Shown here: piece by piece, positions 54,392-62,697 of the stretch | Layout of the letters: each line of letters starts with the position of its first letter | Numbering within the stretch: position 1 is the stretch's first letter | Assembly (NCBI GenBank): GCA_015058625.1 | Contig: SVCA01000006.1 | Span: 115,317 to 179,316 of the forward strand | Reading direction: 5' to 3' | Source: Pseudoselenomonas ruminantium | GTDB taxonomy: Bacteria; Bacillota; Negativicutes; Selenomonadales; Selenomonadaceae | DNA: 64,000 nucleotides | The notes under the pieces: generated by a model | The model's database searches: none | What the model saw: the letters and a program-made list of their open reading frames with translations, nothing else | What the model was told of the DNA's origin: nothing | Position numbers and translations under genes: made by a program

Positions 54392-56206
54392 ATGGAGCGT
54401 AGCGAAATTACAGCCTTGGTAAATCGGATAATCCGAGAATATTATGAATTTGGCAATACGACAGACATGCGTGACTTGCTGACGGATGATGTAATCGCCT
54501 TTGGCGTGATTTCTCAATACTATGTTCAGGGACGGGAGCCGGTGCTGAACTTTTTGGCGGACAGCTACAAGAAAGTGGAAGGTGTCCATGTAAAAAAGAT
54601 GGCCTGCAACGAGATTGAAACCGACCAGGGAATCACGGTACGGGCGGCCGTGGAACTTACGTCCCGGAATCGCAGGCACAATACCCATCGTCTTATGATT
54701 ATGTTCCGCAAGGAGGCGGACACTTACCGGATTTGCGGTATCAATGTGCAGAGGGGCTTTGCCAGCTTTCTCTACAATCTGAATTATGACAGGCTGACCA
54801 ATTTGTACAATAAAAAGGCTTTTTGCCGACGGGTAAATGAAGTGTTGGCGCAGTATCCCGACACGGAATTTGAAATCATGCGCTTTAACATTGCCCGTTT
54901 CAAAGTGATAAATGACCTGTTTGGTGAGGAAACAGGGGACAAGCTGCTGCGGTATGTTTCCCAGTTCCTGACCAGCATTCAGCTGGAGCCCTGCGTCTAT
55001 GGCAGGCTTTATGCGGACAATTTCCTGCTGTGCTATCCGACGGCGGGAAATCTGCGGGAGCATCTCATTCACTCCCTGCAGATGCTGGCCGTGTCCTTTG
55101 CTCTCGATTACCGTATCGATTTTTACTTCGGGGTTTATACGGTGAAGGAACGGGATTTGTCTGTTACCACCATGCTGGACCGAGCAGCCATGGGGCTGTT
55201 CAAGGCTTCGCGCAATGGCCTTATTGTCTGCGGTGAGTATGATGATGACATGCGGGAAAACATGGTCAGCGAGCAGGTCATTGTGAATAATATGAACGGC
55301 AGTTTGGAGCGGGGCGAGTTTATCGTCTACCTGCAGCCCAAGTACGATTTGAACACGGAGAAAGTGGTGGGGGCAGAAGCCCTGGTACGTTGGATTCATC
55401 CCCAGCTCGGGTTCGTTTCTCCGGCCAAGTTCGTGCCCATCTTTGAACAGAATGGTTTTATCTATCAGCTGGATAAATATGTCTGGGAGAAAACCTGTCA
55501 GATGCTGCGGGAGGATATTGATGCGGGGCGGCCGGTTATGCCGGTGTCCATCAACGTGTCGAGGGTGGATTTTTACAGTCCGAATCTCGTGCAGGTCTTT
55601 GAGGATTTGACGGCAAAGTATAATCTTGACCCGCGGCTGTTGGAGCTGGAACTGACCGAGAGTGCCTATGTGGAAAATCCCCAGCAGATTATTGAGATAA
55701 CGAGCCAGCTGCAGGCCAAAGGTTTTGTCATTCTGATGGATGATTTTGGCAGCGGTTATTCCTCGCTCAATATGCTGAAGGATTTGCCCGTGGATATTCT
55801 GAAAATCGACCTGCGGTTCCTGTCGGATTCTCAGGGCGTGGAAAATGGCCGGGCTGACAATATCCTCAATTCGGTGGTGCGCATGGCCAAGCGGCTGGAT
55901 GTACCGGTCATTGCCGAAGGGGTGGAAACCCAGAAGCAGGTGGATTTCCTGAGAACCATCGGTTGCGAGTATGCCCAGGGGTATTTCTTCGCAGAGCCGG
56001 TGCCGCTCGATGAATATCGGAATCTTATTCAGGGCGATTTGGTGGTGGAACAGAAGGTACCCAGGTACGCGGAGAAAAATACCGAGGCGGTGTTGACCCT
56101 GTCCAGCCAGCTGCATAAGTTGATGGAAGAATTGCGTCAGGTAGCGCCGGATAAAATAGCTGCCATTGAAAAAAAGATGAAAGAAGAAGCCGCTGCTCTT
56201 TGGTGA
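54392..56206 (+). CDS. c-di-GMP phosphodiesterase: SnoaL-like, degenerate GGDEF and EAL domains
   Basis: The 604-residue cytoplasmic protein has an N-terminal SnoaL/NTF2-like domain (about 1-125), a GGDEF-like domain (about 135-290) whose active-site loop reads Y207-A-D-N-F211 instead of GGDEF, and a complete EAL domain (about 300-555). EAL motifs are intact: E329-A-L, NVSRVDF, ELTES, DDFGSGYSSL, KIDLRFL, EGVETQ. So it should hydrolyse c-di-GMP and not make it; the broken GGDEF may bind GTP as a regulatory site. GGGACGATAGCG precedes the ATG. Confidence 0.9.
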   Translation: MERSEITALVNRIIREYYEFGNTTDMRDLLTDDVIAFGVISQYYVQGREPVLNFLADSYKKVEGVHVKKMACNEIETDQGITVRAAVELTSRNRRHNTHRLMIMFRKEADTYRICGINVQRGFASFLYNLNYDRLTNLYNKKAFCRRVNEVLAQYPDTEFEIMRFNIARFKVINDLFGEETGDKLLRYVSQFLTSIQLEPCVYGRLYADNFLLCYPTAGNLREHLIHSLQMLAVSFALDYRIDFYFGVYTVKERDLSVTTMLDRAAMGLFKASRNGLIVCGEYDDDMRENMVSEQVIVNNMNGSLERGEFIVYLQPKYDLNTEKVVGAEALVRWIHPQLGFVSPAKFVPIFEQNGFIYQLDKYVWEKTCQMLREDIDAGRPVMPVSINVSRVDFYSPNLVQVFEDLTAKYNLDPRLLELELTESAYVENPQQIIEITSQLQAKGFVILMDDFGSGYSSLNMLKDLPVDILKIDLRFLSDSQGVENGRADNILNSVVRMAKRLDVPVIAEGVETQKQVDFLRTIGCEYAQGYFFAEPVPLDEYRNLIQGDLVVEQKVPRYAEKNTEAVLTLSSQLHKLMEELRQVAPDKIAAIEKKMKEEAAALW

Positions 56207-56219
56207 GCAGCGGCTTTTT
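56187..56219. terminator. Terminator between convergent EAL and hydrogenase genes
   Basis: AAGCCGCTGCTC (56187-56198) pairs with GAGCAGCGGCTT (56205-56216), followed by TTT. The stop codon of the EAL gene lies in the loop. Confidence 0.9.
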
Positions 56220-56231
56220 GGTGTTGAAAAT

Positions 56232-57989
56232 TTAGTTGAAGGTGTACGGCTTATCCACCTGATGATAGTGGGTATGCAGCAGTTCGTGGGCTTTTTCACC
56301 TAAGGGCTCGCCCAGGAAATCCTGGTAAAGGGTCTGGATATCCGGGTTCTCGTGGGATTTGCGGATGGGCAGGGCCTTGTCGATTTCGTAAAGGGCGGCC
56401 ATGCGCTTCTTGCGAATGGCGTTGGTGGTACCGATGGGCTGGCCGCCACCGCCGATGCAGCCGCCGGGGCAGGCCATGATTTCGATAAAGTCGTAGGGGC
56501 TGGTGCCCTTCTTGACCTGTTCCATAATCGTGCGGGCGTTTTTGAGGGTGTGGGCTACGGCAATGTGCACATCCCGGCCGGGGAGGTGTACTGTGGCTTC
56601 TTTGATGCCTTCAAAGCCGCGCACATCCATGAATTCGAGTTTTTCGAGGGTCTTGCCCGTGACTTTTTCGTAGACGGTTCTAAGGGCTGCCTCCATTACG
56701 CCACCGGTGGCGCCAAAGATGGCCCCTGCACCAGTAGACAGGCCTAAGGGGCTGTCGAAATCATTTTCCGGCAGCTGGCCGATGGACAGGCCCACGTATT
56801 TGATGAGTTTGATAAGCTCGCGGGTGGTGAGCACCACATCCACATCGCGATAGCCGTCGCGGCCCATTTCCGGGCGGGCGGCTTCAAATTTTTTCGCCGT
56901 GCAGGGCATGATGGATACGGTGACGATTTCCTGCGGCTTGAGTCCGGCCTGCTTGGCGTAATAAGTTTTGGCAATGGCGCCGAACATGCTCATGGGGGAC
57001 TTGGCCGAGGACAGGTGGTTGATGCAGGTGGGGAAGTGTTTTTCCATGTAGTTGACCCAGCCCGGGCTGCAGGAGGTCATCATGGGCAGAACGCCGCCGT
57101 GTTCCAAACGGTGCAGGAATTCATGGCCTTCTTCCATAATGGTGAGGTCGGCGCCGAAGTTGGTATCGAATACTTTATCGAAGCCCAAAAGCTTCAGAGC
57201 CGTAACCATCTGCCCCGTGACGATGGCACCCGGTTCCAGACCGAAGGCATCGCCCAAGGCCACTCGCACGGAGGGGGCAACCTGTACGATAACGTGTTTG
57301 CTGTCATCTTGCAGGGCATCCAGAACTTTTTGGGTATCGTCCTTTTCCACGATAGCACCGGTGGGGCATACGAGGCTGCACTGGCCGCAGAGGATGCAGT
57401 CGGTTTCCTCCATGGGCTTGTTGAAGGCCGTGGTCACCACGATATCGCTGCTGCGTCCGGCGTAGGTGAGTGCGGCAATCCCCTGCACATCCTTGCAGGC
57501 CCGGATGCAGCGGCCGCAGCGGATGCATTTGGACGGGTCACGGACGATGGACGGATTGGTTTCAATGCGGGGCACTTCCTTTACCACGCTGGGCAGATTG
57601 GATTTCAGAATGTTGAAGCGGCTGCAAAGGCGCTGCAAATCGCAGTTCTGATTGCGTGGACAGCTCAGGCAGTCTTTGTGATGGTTAGCCAGCATGAGCT
57701 GGAGGATGGACACCTGCGTGTCACGGACAATCTGCGTGTCCGTATGGACATCCATACCCTCCCAGACTTCGGTGGAGCAGGCGGCCAGCAGGCGCTTTTT
57801 GCCGGTGACTTCCACGGAGCACAGGCGGCAGTGCGCCTTGATGCGCTGGTCCTCATGGTAGCAGAGGTGTGGAATGTCAATGCCGAGAACTTTCGCGGCC
57901 TGCATGATTTTGGTGCCCTTGGGCACTTCTATGGGGATATTGTTAATGGTGAGTTTTACCATTTCCTGGCTTTCGTTCATATTGCTCAT
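56232..57989 (-). CDS. NAD(P)H-linked [FeFe] hydrogenase, catalytic subunit (HydA/HndD type)
   Basis: The 585-residue protein has an N-terminal [2Fe-2S] domain (C43, C54, C57, C71), a His/Cys-ligated cluster (HHKDCLSCPRNQNC near 103-116), two [4Fe-4S] ferredoxin motifs (C155, C158, C161, C165; C198, C201, C204, C208), and the H-cluster domain with TSCSPGW (305-311), MPCTAKK (360-366) and ACPGGCIGGGGQP (505-517). The catalytic cysteine motifs are present. TSCSPGW in place of TSCCPGW is a variant I associate with multimeric NAD(P)-linked enzymes. It overlaps the NuoF-like gene by four bases (ATGA). The hydE, hydF and hydG maturases are not in the window. Confidence 0.93.
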   Translation of the reverse strand: MSNMNESQEMVKLTINNIPIEVPKGTKIMQAAKVLGIDIPHLCYHEDQRIKAHCRLCSVEVTGKKRLLAACSTEVWEGMDVHTDTQIVRDTQVSILQLMLANHHKDCLSCPRNQNCDLQRLCSRFNILKSNLPSVVKEVPRIETNPSIVRDPSKCIRCGRCIRACKDVQGIAALTYAGRSSDIVVTTAFNKPMEETDCILCGQCSLVCPTGAIVEKDDTQKVLDALQDDSKHVIVQVAPSVRVALGDAFGLEPGAIVTGQMVTALKLLGFDKVFDTNFGADLTIMEEGHEFLHRLEHGGVLPMMTSCSPGWVNYMEKHFPTCINHLSSAKSPMSMFGAIAKTYYAKQAGLKPQEIVTVSIMPCTAKKFEAARPEMGRDGYRDVDVVLTTRELIKLIKYVGLSIGQLPENDFDSPLGLSTGAGAIFGATGGVMEAALRTVYEKVTGKTLEKLEFMDVRGFEGIKEATVHLPGRDVHIAVAHTLKNARTIMEQVKKGTSPYDFIEIMACPGGCIGGGGQPIGTTNAIRKKRMAALYEIDKALPIRKSHENPDIQTLYQDFLGEPLGEKAHELLHTHYHQVDKPYTFN

Positions 57990-59236
57990 GCGCGGGCACC
58001 TCCAAGGTCAAAAACTTGCGGGAATTTCTTCATGGCGGACAACAGGCTGTTCTGGGCGGTTTCCCCAAGCCCGCAAAGGGAGGACATGCTCATGACCTTG
58101 GCGATGGTGGTCATGGTCTTGATATCCTGCTTTGTGGCTTCGCCTTTGGCCAGCTTGTCGAGAATAATCTTGATATGGAGATTACCTTCCCGGCAGGGCG
58201 TACACTGTCCGCAGCTTTCCTCGGAGAAGAATTCCTGATTCATGCGTAAAAAGTCAATGACACTGGTGCGCTCGTCGATAACCAGAATGCCGCCGGAACC
58301 GACCATGACGCCAGCGGCCCGCAAATCGTCATAGGTATAGGGCGTGTCCAGAATCGAAGCATCCGTGACTTTGCCGGATGCGCCGCCGAACTGAATGAGC
58401 TGGATGTTCCGGTCGTGCTGAATGCCGCCGGCCAGATTGTAGATGATTTCCCGCACCGTGGTGCCGAAGGGAATCTCAAAGACGCCCGGCTTGTTGACAT
58501 TTCCTGCCACGCTGATGAGCTTGGTGCCGATGGATTCTCCTGTGCCGCAGTTCATATAGGTGGTCTTGTCCTGAAGCAGATGAGGAACAAGGGAGAGGCT
58601 CTCGACATTGTTCAAGCAGGTAGGACGGGCAAATAAACCGCTGACTTTGATAAAGGGCGGTTTCATGCGGGGGCGGCCCGCCTTGCCCTCGATGGAGCGG
58701 ATGAGCGCCGTGCCTTCGCCGCAGACATAGGCACCGCCGCCGGAATAGAGATGAATGTTGAAGTCAAAGCCTTTGCCCAAGATGTTTTCCCCCAGGAAAC
58801 CGTAGTTTCTGGCCTGGCGGATGGCATTGAGAAGCAGGGGGCGGTGGCAGGCATATTCGCCCCGCATATAGATGAAGCCGTCGGTGGCACCGCAGACGAA
58901 GCCGGCGATAATCATGGCTTCAATGAGATTGAAAGGGTCGTTCTTGATGAGTTCACGGTCTTTGAACGTGGTAGTCTCTCCTTCGTCCGCGTTGCAGATG
59001 ATTACCTTGTTCTCACCACGCACAGCCCGAGCCTGGCTCCACTTGCGGCCCAGCGGATATTCTGCGCCGCCGCGGCCACGGATTTTTGCCTCTGTGAGCA
59101 TGGTACAAATATCTTCCGGGTTCATATTCACGGCTTTGCGCAGAGCCTCAAAACCGCCAATATTCATATAGGAACCGATGGAGGAGGTGTCGTATTGGCC
59201 AAAATTTTTGGTCAGGAATTTAACTTGTGTGCTCAT
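57986..59236 (-). CDS. NADH-binding flavoprotein subunit of the hydrogenase (NuoF/HydB-like core)
   Basis: The 416-residue protein is like the 51-kDa complex I subunit: an FMN/NAD-binding GRGGAEYPLGRKW (about residues 53-65), NADEGETTTFKDREL (84-98), the YVCGEGTALIRSIEG loop near 170, and a C-terminal [4Fe-4S] motif SCGQCTPCREG near 345 with a second Cys in SSLCGLGE near 393. It lacks the thioredoxin-like N-terminus and the C-terminal ferredoxin domain of the larger HydB proteins, so it is a short form. It passes electrons between NADH and the hydrogenase subunit. Confidence 0.9.
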   Translation of the reverse strand: MSTQVKFLTKNFGQYDTSSIGSYMNIGGFEALRKAVNMNPEDICTMLTEAKIRGRGGAEYPLGRKWSQARAVRGENKVIICNADEGETTTFKDRELIKNDPFNLIEAMIIAGFVCGATDGFIYMRGEYACHRPLLLNAIRQARNYGFLGENILGKGFDFNIHLYSGGGAYVCGEGTALIRSIEGKAGRPRMKPPFIKVSGLFARPTCLNNVESLSLVPHLLQDKTTYMNCGTGESIGTKLISVAGNVNKPGVFEIPFGTTVREIIYNLAGGIQHDRNIQLIQFGGASGKVTDASILDTPYTYDDLRAAGVMVGSGGILVIDERTSVIDFLRMNQEFFSEESCGQCTPCREGNLHIKIILDKLAKGEATKQDIKTMTTIAKVMSMSSLCGLGETAQNSLLSAMKKFPQVFDLGGARA

Positions 59237-59249
59237 ACATTTCCCCTCC

Positions 59250-59756
59250 TTATTTCAGCGAACGGAGCAGCGCTTCGATTTTTTCGATGCTGTCCAGATG
59301 GTCGTAGACATGGCCGTTGATGCGCACAGCAGGTGCTCGGTCGCAGGCACCGTAGCAGGTGGTGCGCTCCAAGGTGAAGCGGCCGTCATAGGTGATTTCC
59401 CCAATTTTGATATCGAGCAAATCCTGCAGCGTGGATAAGAGGCGCTCCGTATCGATACGGTTTACCCGGCAGGCCGGCGAGGAGCAGACCTGTATGGGAT
59501 ATTTTGCTCGGGGCTTTGCGGAAAGTTCGCTGTAAAAATTCAGGCAGTCGAACACGTTGGTGACAGGAATGGCGAGCCGGTCTGCCAGATAGTAGGCTGT
59601 GGCTTCCGGCACATAATGACGTTCGTTTAAGTCCTGCACTTCCAGCAGAATCCCCACAATCTGAGTCGGGTCGTTGTCGTGGGATTCCAGAACCAAATCA
59701 ATTTTGGCCTGTAAATCTGCTGGCAGCGGATACTCTTTAATTTGAGTAGTAAGCAT
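59250..59756 (-). CDS. [2Fe-2S] subunit of the hydrogenase (NuoE/HydC-like)
   Basis: The 168-residue protein is like the 24-kDa complex I subunit, with the four-cysteine [2Fe-2S] site formed by VCSSPACRVN near 90 and TCYGACDRAPAVRIN near 130. The start at 59756 has GGAGG about 8 nt upstream; an earlier ATG (59789) has none. It is the first gene of the three-gene hydrogenase operon, with overlapping or closely spaced partners. Confidence 0.9.
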   Translation of the reverse strand: MLTTQIKEYPLPADLQAKIDLVLESHDNDPTQIVGILLEVQDLNERHYVPEATAYYLADRLAIPVTNVFDCLNFYSELSAKPRAKYPIQVCSSPACRVNRIDTERLLSTLQDLLDIKIGEITYDGRFTLERTTCYGACDRAPAVRINGHVYDHLDSIEKIEALLRSLK

Positions 59757-59798
59757 CGCAAAACCTCCTAAACAAATAGATATACACACGATACTTAC

Positions 59799-59869
59799 AT
59801 TATAAGAAAAAATTTATCCATTTACAAGAATTGTAAAAAAATTTACAAAAGATGTGTACAACTTTACAA
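59799..59869. promoter_or_regulatory. Hydrogenase-operon promoter with phased TTTACAA repeats
   Basis: On the minus strand, TATAAT (59799-59804) and TTGTAA (59822-59827) are 17 bp apart. TTTACAA occurs at 59821, 59842 and 59863, exactly 21 bp apart, and the first copy pairs with TTGTAAA (59831-59837) as a perfect palindrome with a 3-bp centre. A divergent promoter (TACAAT at 59878-59883) reads to the small gene at 59945. A repressor or activator of fermentation genes could bind here; it does not match the Rex consensus exactly. Confidence 0.6.
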
Positions 59870-59944
59870 AAATATGCTACAATATAGGTGCAACGCAGAG
59901 AGCATGTAAATATACTTCATAGGGGATTATGGGGGGTTGTTTAT

Positions 59945-60184
59945 ATGGCTATCAAGAACATAGAGATGGACCGTCGTGACAGCGCGATTTTTCGCAAACA
60001 ATTAAAACGAGGAGGTTTCCTTTCTGCGAGTTACTTGTCTGTTAATGGCTTCGATGTAACGAAGTTGCGCAAACTGGCACTGGCTGGGGAGCTGGATGCT
60101 ATTCGTTGCGCCATTGGCAAATCCATCCGCTGGTATTACAGGGAAAGACAAGCGGAGAACGCTCACCTGCGAGGCTTGGCATAA
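59945..60184 (+). CDS. Small basic unknown protein divergent from the hydrogenase operon
   Basis: I do not recognise this 79-residue protein. It is strongly basic (many Arg and Lys) with a middle segment SASYLSVNGFDVTKLRKLALAGELDAIRCAIGKSIRWYYRER that looks helical and reminiscent of small DNA-binding or excisionase-like proteins. GGGGGG precedes the ATG; earlier in-frame starts have none. It shares the intergenic region with the hydrogenase operon, so a regulatory role is possible but only inferred. Confidence 0.7.
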   Translation: MAIKNIEMDRRDSAIFRKQLKRGGFLSASYLSVNGFDVTKLRKLALAGELDAIRCAIGKSIRWYYRERQAENAHLRGLA

Positions 60185-60300
60185 TACATTTGATGTAAGT
60201 TTTTTTACGAAGTTTAACGAAAATTTTATTATGCTCTTATAAGATTGCACATTTGGAATCGGCGTGGCCGGTTCTCTTTTTTTTCGCTGGAGGTATTTTT

Positions 60301-61230
60301 GTGTTCTGGGCGATATTTTTTTTAGTTGCGGCTATTGTATTTATTTTCATCCCTGCGCTGTTGACTTGGTTTATTTACCGGAAAATTCCTGTGGATAAGA
60401 ACAAACGCAGATTTTTGAAGGGCGCGGCTCTTTATCCGGCAGCCATGCTGGGGGGCGGTTCCTATGGCTATTATTATGAGCGGAAGCAGCAGGTGAAGCG
60501 CCATTATGATGTAAAATATCCGGCTGGCCTCGGACTGGCTGGCTTGACTGTGGCGCAAATCAGCGATGTGCATTTGGGCAGATTTTTCTCGCTGGAGGAT
60601 TTGCGGCAGCTTTTGCAGCTGGCGGCTGCGGATTCGCCGGATATTCTGGTGGTTACCGGTGATTTATTTGATGACTTGCAAAAGAATCCTGCCGCGGTGC
60701 ATATATTGGATGAAGCGGTGGATTTATTCCCGAAGGGGATTTATTTCTGTCTGGGCAATCATGAAGTTTACCGGGACTGGGGACGCACGAAGAAGCTCTT
60801 GGAAAAGACCCGGGTACACATGCTCATTGGCCGGGCAGAAAAGGTGCCGGGGACAGAACTTTGGCTGGCTGGTGCCGAATATTCGTTTGCCCGGGATGAG
60901 GAAAGTTTTCGCACCGAGAAGGCGGAGATGGTGCAAAGGGCCTTGCAGGATATTCCCAAGGAGGAATGGGGGCAGACCATTTTGTTGGCCCACCATCCGG
61001 AATTTATTGATGACGGAGCGGAGATGGGCGTGCCTTTGATACTTACCGGCCATACGCATGGCGGTCAGTTCGGGGCCTTTGGGATTCCCTTGCTGGCGGC
61101 CTTCAAGTACAACCGAGGGCTGGTAAAGGTGAAGGACAGTCTGGGGTATGTTCACTGCGGCAATGGCAGCTGGCTGCCGATACGCATTGGCTGCCCGCCG
61201 GAGATTGCCTATTTCAGATTGACTGAGTAA
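60301..61230 (+). CDS. Membrane-anchored metallophosphoesterase (YkuE/YaeI-like)
   Basis: The 309-residue protein has one or two N-terminal hydrophobic segments (about residues 1-25) followed by a calcineurin-like phosphoesterase domain with all metal-binding motifs: QISDVHLGRF near 85, VTGDLFDD near 117, LGNHEVY near 153, LLAHHPEF near 227, and LTGHTHGGQ near 247. Relatives act on phospholipid or UDP-sugar-type substrates at the membrane. GTG at 60301 is chosen because GGAGG lies about 8 nt upstream; a TTG further up has none. Confidence 0.88.
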   Translation: MFWAIFFLVAAIVFIFIPALLTWFIYRKIPVDKNKRRFLKGAALYPAAMLGGGSYGYYYERKQQVKRHYDVKYPAGLGLAGLTVAQISDVHLGRFFSLEDLRQLLQLAAADSPDILVVTGDLFDDLQKNPAAVHILDEAVDLFPKGIYFCLGNHEVYRDWGRTKKLLEKTRVHMLIGRAEKVPGTELWLAGAEYSFARDEESFRTEKAEMVQRALQDIPKEEWGQTILLAHHPEFIDDGAEMGVPLILTGHTHGGQFGAFGIPLLAAFKYNRGLVKVKDSLGYVHCGNGSWLPIRIGCPPEIAYFRLTE

Positions 61231-61248
61231 TGGGGACGAGGTGAGCGC

Positions 61249-62697
61249 ATGGAGAGCTGGTGGCAGGAGATTGTGAACCTGTTGCAGCGGGGCAGAACCC
61301 AGCTGGCCCGGGAAAAACTGGATGATTTGCGGGGAAGCGTGCCCCCGGATGAGGAATGGCGCTTCCATGAACTATATGGCGCCGTGTTCCATGACTTGGC
61401 GGATGGAGAAGGTGCGGCCGCCGCTTACAGCAACGCAGCCCAATGCGACAAGTATCTGCGCAGCCAGCGGGAACATTTCTCCAGCTATCTTTTTGCCTTG
61501 CATTATTTGCCGGGATTAAGTGCTGCTGATTTATGGCAGCAGCATAACTACTATCAGGAATTGTACCGCGAGGAGGAATTGCTGCCTCCGCGTCAGATTT
61601 CGCCCCATAGCCGTCTGCGTGTAGGCTTTATCGCTCATGATTTTTGCGATAGTGCCGCGGCAAGATTTTATGAAGCATTGGTGACCGGATTGGATGTGCG
61701 TTATGCCAGCACGTATCTCTATGCCCTGCAGGATGAGGAGGATGCCTTTACCCATTCCCTACAGGGCTGTGGTCTTATCTATCGCTGTCTGGCCGGGAAA
61801 AATCTCGTGGAGATGGCTGAGGCCATCCGCTGGGATGAAATCGATATATTGGTGGATTTGTCGGGCCATACGGAAGGCGGCCTGACCTTGATGGTGCTGG
61901 CGAAAAAGCCTGCGCCGGTACAGCTTAGCGCCATTGGCTACTTCGATACGACGGGACTGGGGGCTGTGGACGGACTGCTGACGGATAAAATTCTTGACCC
62001 GTCAGAAATTGACAAGTCATTTTTTCGGGAAGAACTGGTACCCCTTCCCCATGCGTTCTGCTTTACGCCGACAGAAGCCATGCAAAAATGCCGGCGTCAG
62101 CCACGAAATGAAAGCATGCCCCTGACCTTTGGCTGCTTCCAGAACGGCATGAAACTGAATCGGGAGGTGCTGGCGCTTTGGCGGGAGATTCTGGAACTTT
62201 GTCCGAAGGCACGTCTTATTGTGCAGGATACCACGCGCCTGCCGGAACGGCGTCAGGCTTTGGAAAAGCGCTTGGAAAAAGCGGGCCTGCCGATGGAACG
62301 GACGGAAGTGCGGCTGGGTACCGATAATTACCTGCAGGATTATCAGGAAATTGACATCATGCTCGACACCTTTCCCTATAACGGCGGTGCTATGACGGCT
62401 ACGGCGCTCTATATGGGGGTGCCGGTGGTGACCTTGCGGGGAAATCATCATAGTGCCCGCTTCGGGGCAAGCCTTTTGACAGCGGCAGGTTATGAGGAAT
62501 GGATAGCAGACAGCAGGGATGATTATTTAAAATGTGCCTTGCAGCTTGCTTCTGACTTGTCATTTTTAGCGGCTGTGCAGGAAAATCTGCGGGCGGAGGT
62601 GGAAAATTCGCCCCTCTGCGACAAGGCCGGGTATGCAGGAGCGTTTTGGCAGGTATGTATTGACCTGTGGGCCAGAAAGGGGGACTTTGCCTTATGA
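61249..62697 (+). CDS. SPINDLY/OGT-like (GT41) glycosyltransferase with TPR-like N-terminus
   Basis: The 482-residue protein has helical TPR-like repeats in the first 110 residues and a GT41 catalytic region from about residue 120: LRVGFIAHDFCDSAAARFYEAL near 122, ILVDLSGHTEGG near 203, LSAIGYFDTTGLGAVDGLLTD near 226, and the C-terminal MLDTFPYNGGAMTATALYMGVPVVTL near 367. Bacterial relatives add sugars to proteins such as flagellins or adhesins. Its stop overlaps the next gene by four bases, and the pair probably acts on the same target. Confidence 0.88.
   Translation: MESWWQEIVNLLQRGRTQLAREKLDDLRGSVPPDEEWRFHELYGAVFHDLADGEGAAAAYSNAAQCDKYLRSQREHFSSYLFALHYLPGLSAADLWQQHNYYQELYREEELLPPRQISPHSRLRVGFIAHDFCDSAAARFYEALVTGLDVRYASTYLYALQDEEDAFTHSLQGCGLIYRCLAGKNLVEMAEAIRWDEIDILVDLSGHTEGGLTLMVLAKKPAPVQLSAIGYFDTTGLGAVDGLLTDKILDPSEIDKSFFREELVPLPHAFCFTPTEAMQKCRRQPRNESMPLTFGCFQNGMKLNREVLALWREILELCPKARLIVQDTTRLPERRQALEKRLEKAGLPMERTEVRLGTDNYLQDYQEIDIMLDTFPYNGGAMTATALYMGVPVVTLRGNHHSARFGASLLTAAGYEEWIADSRDDYLKCALQLASDLSFLAAVQENLRAEVENSPLCDKAGYAGAFWQVCIDLWARKGDFAL

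Noticed and set aside
59821..59837. Rex operator upstream of the hydrogenase
   Set aside because: The palindrome TTTACAA-GAA-TTGTAAA departs from the TTGTGAA-N4-TTCACAA consensus, so Rex is only one of several options.
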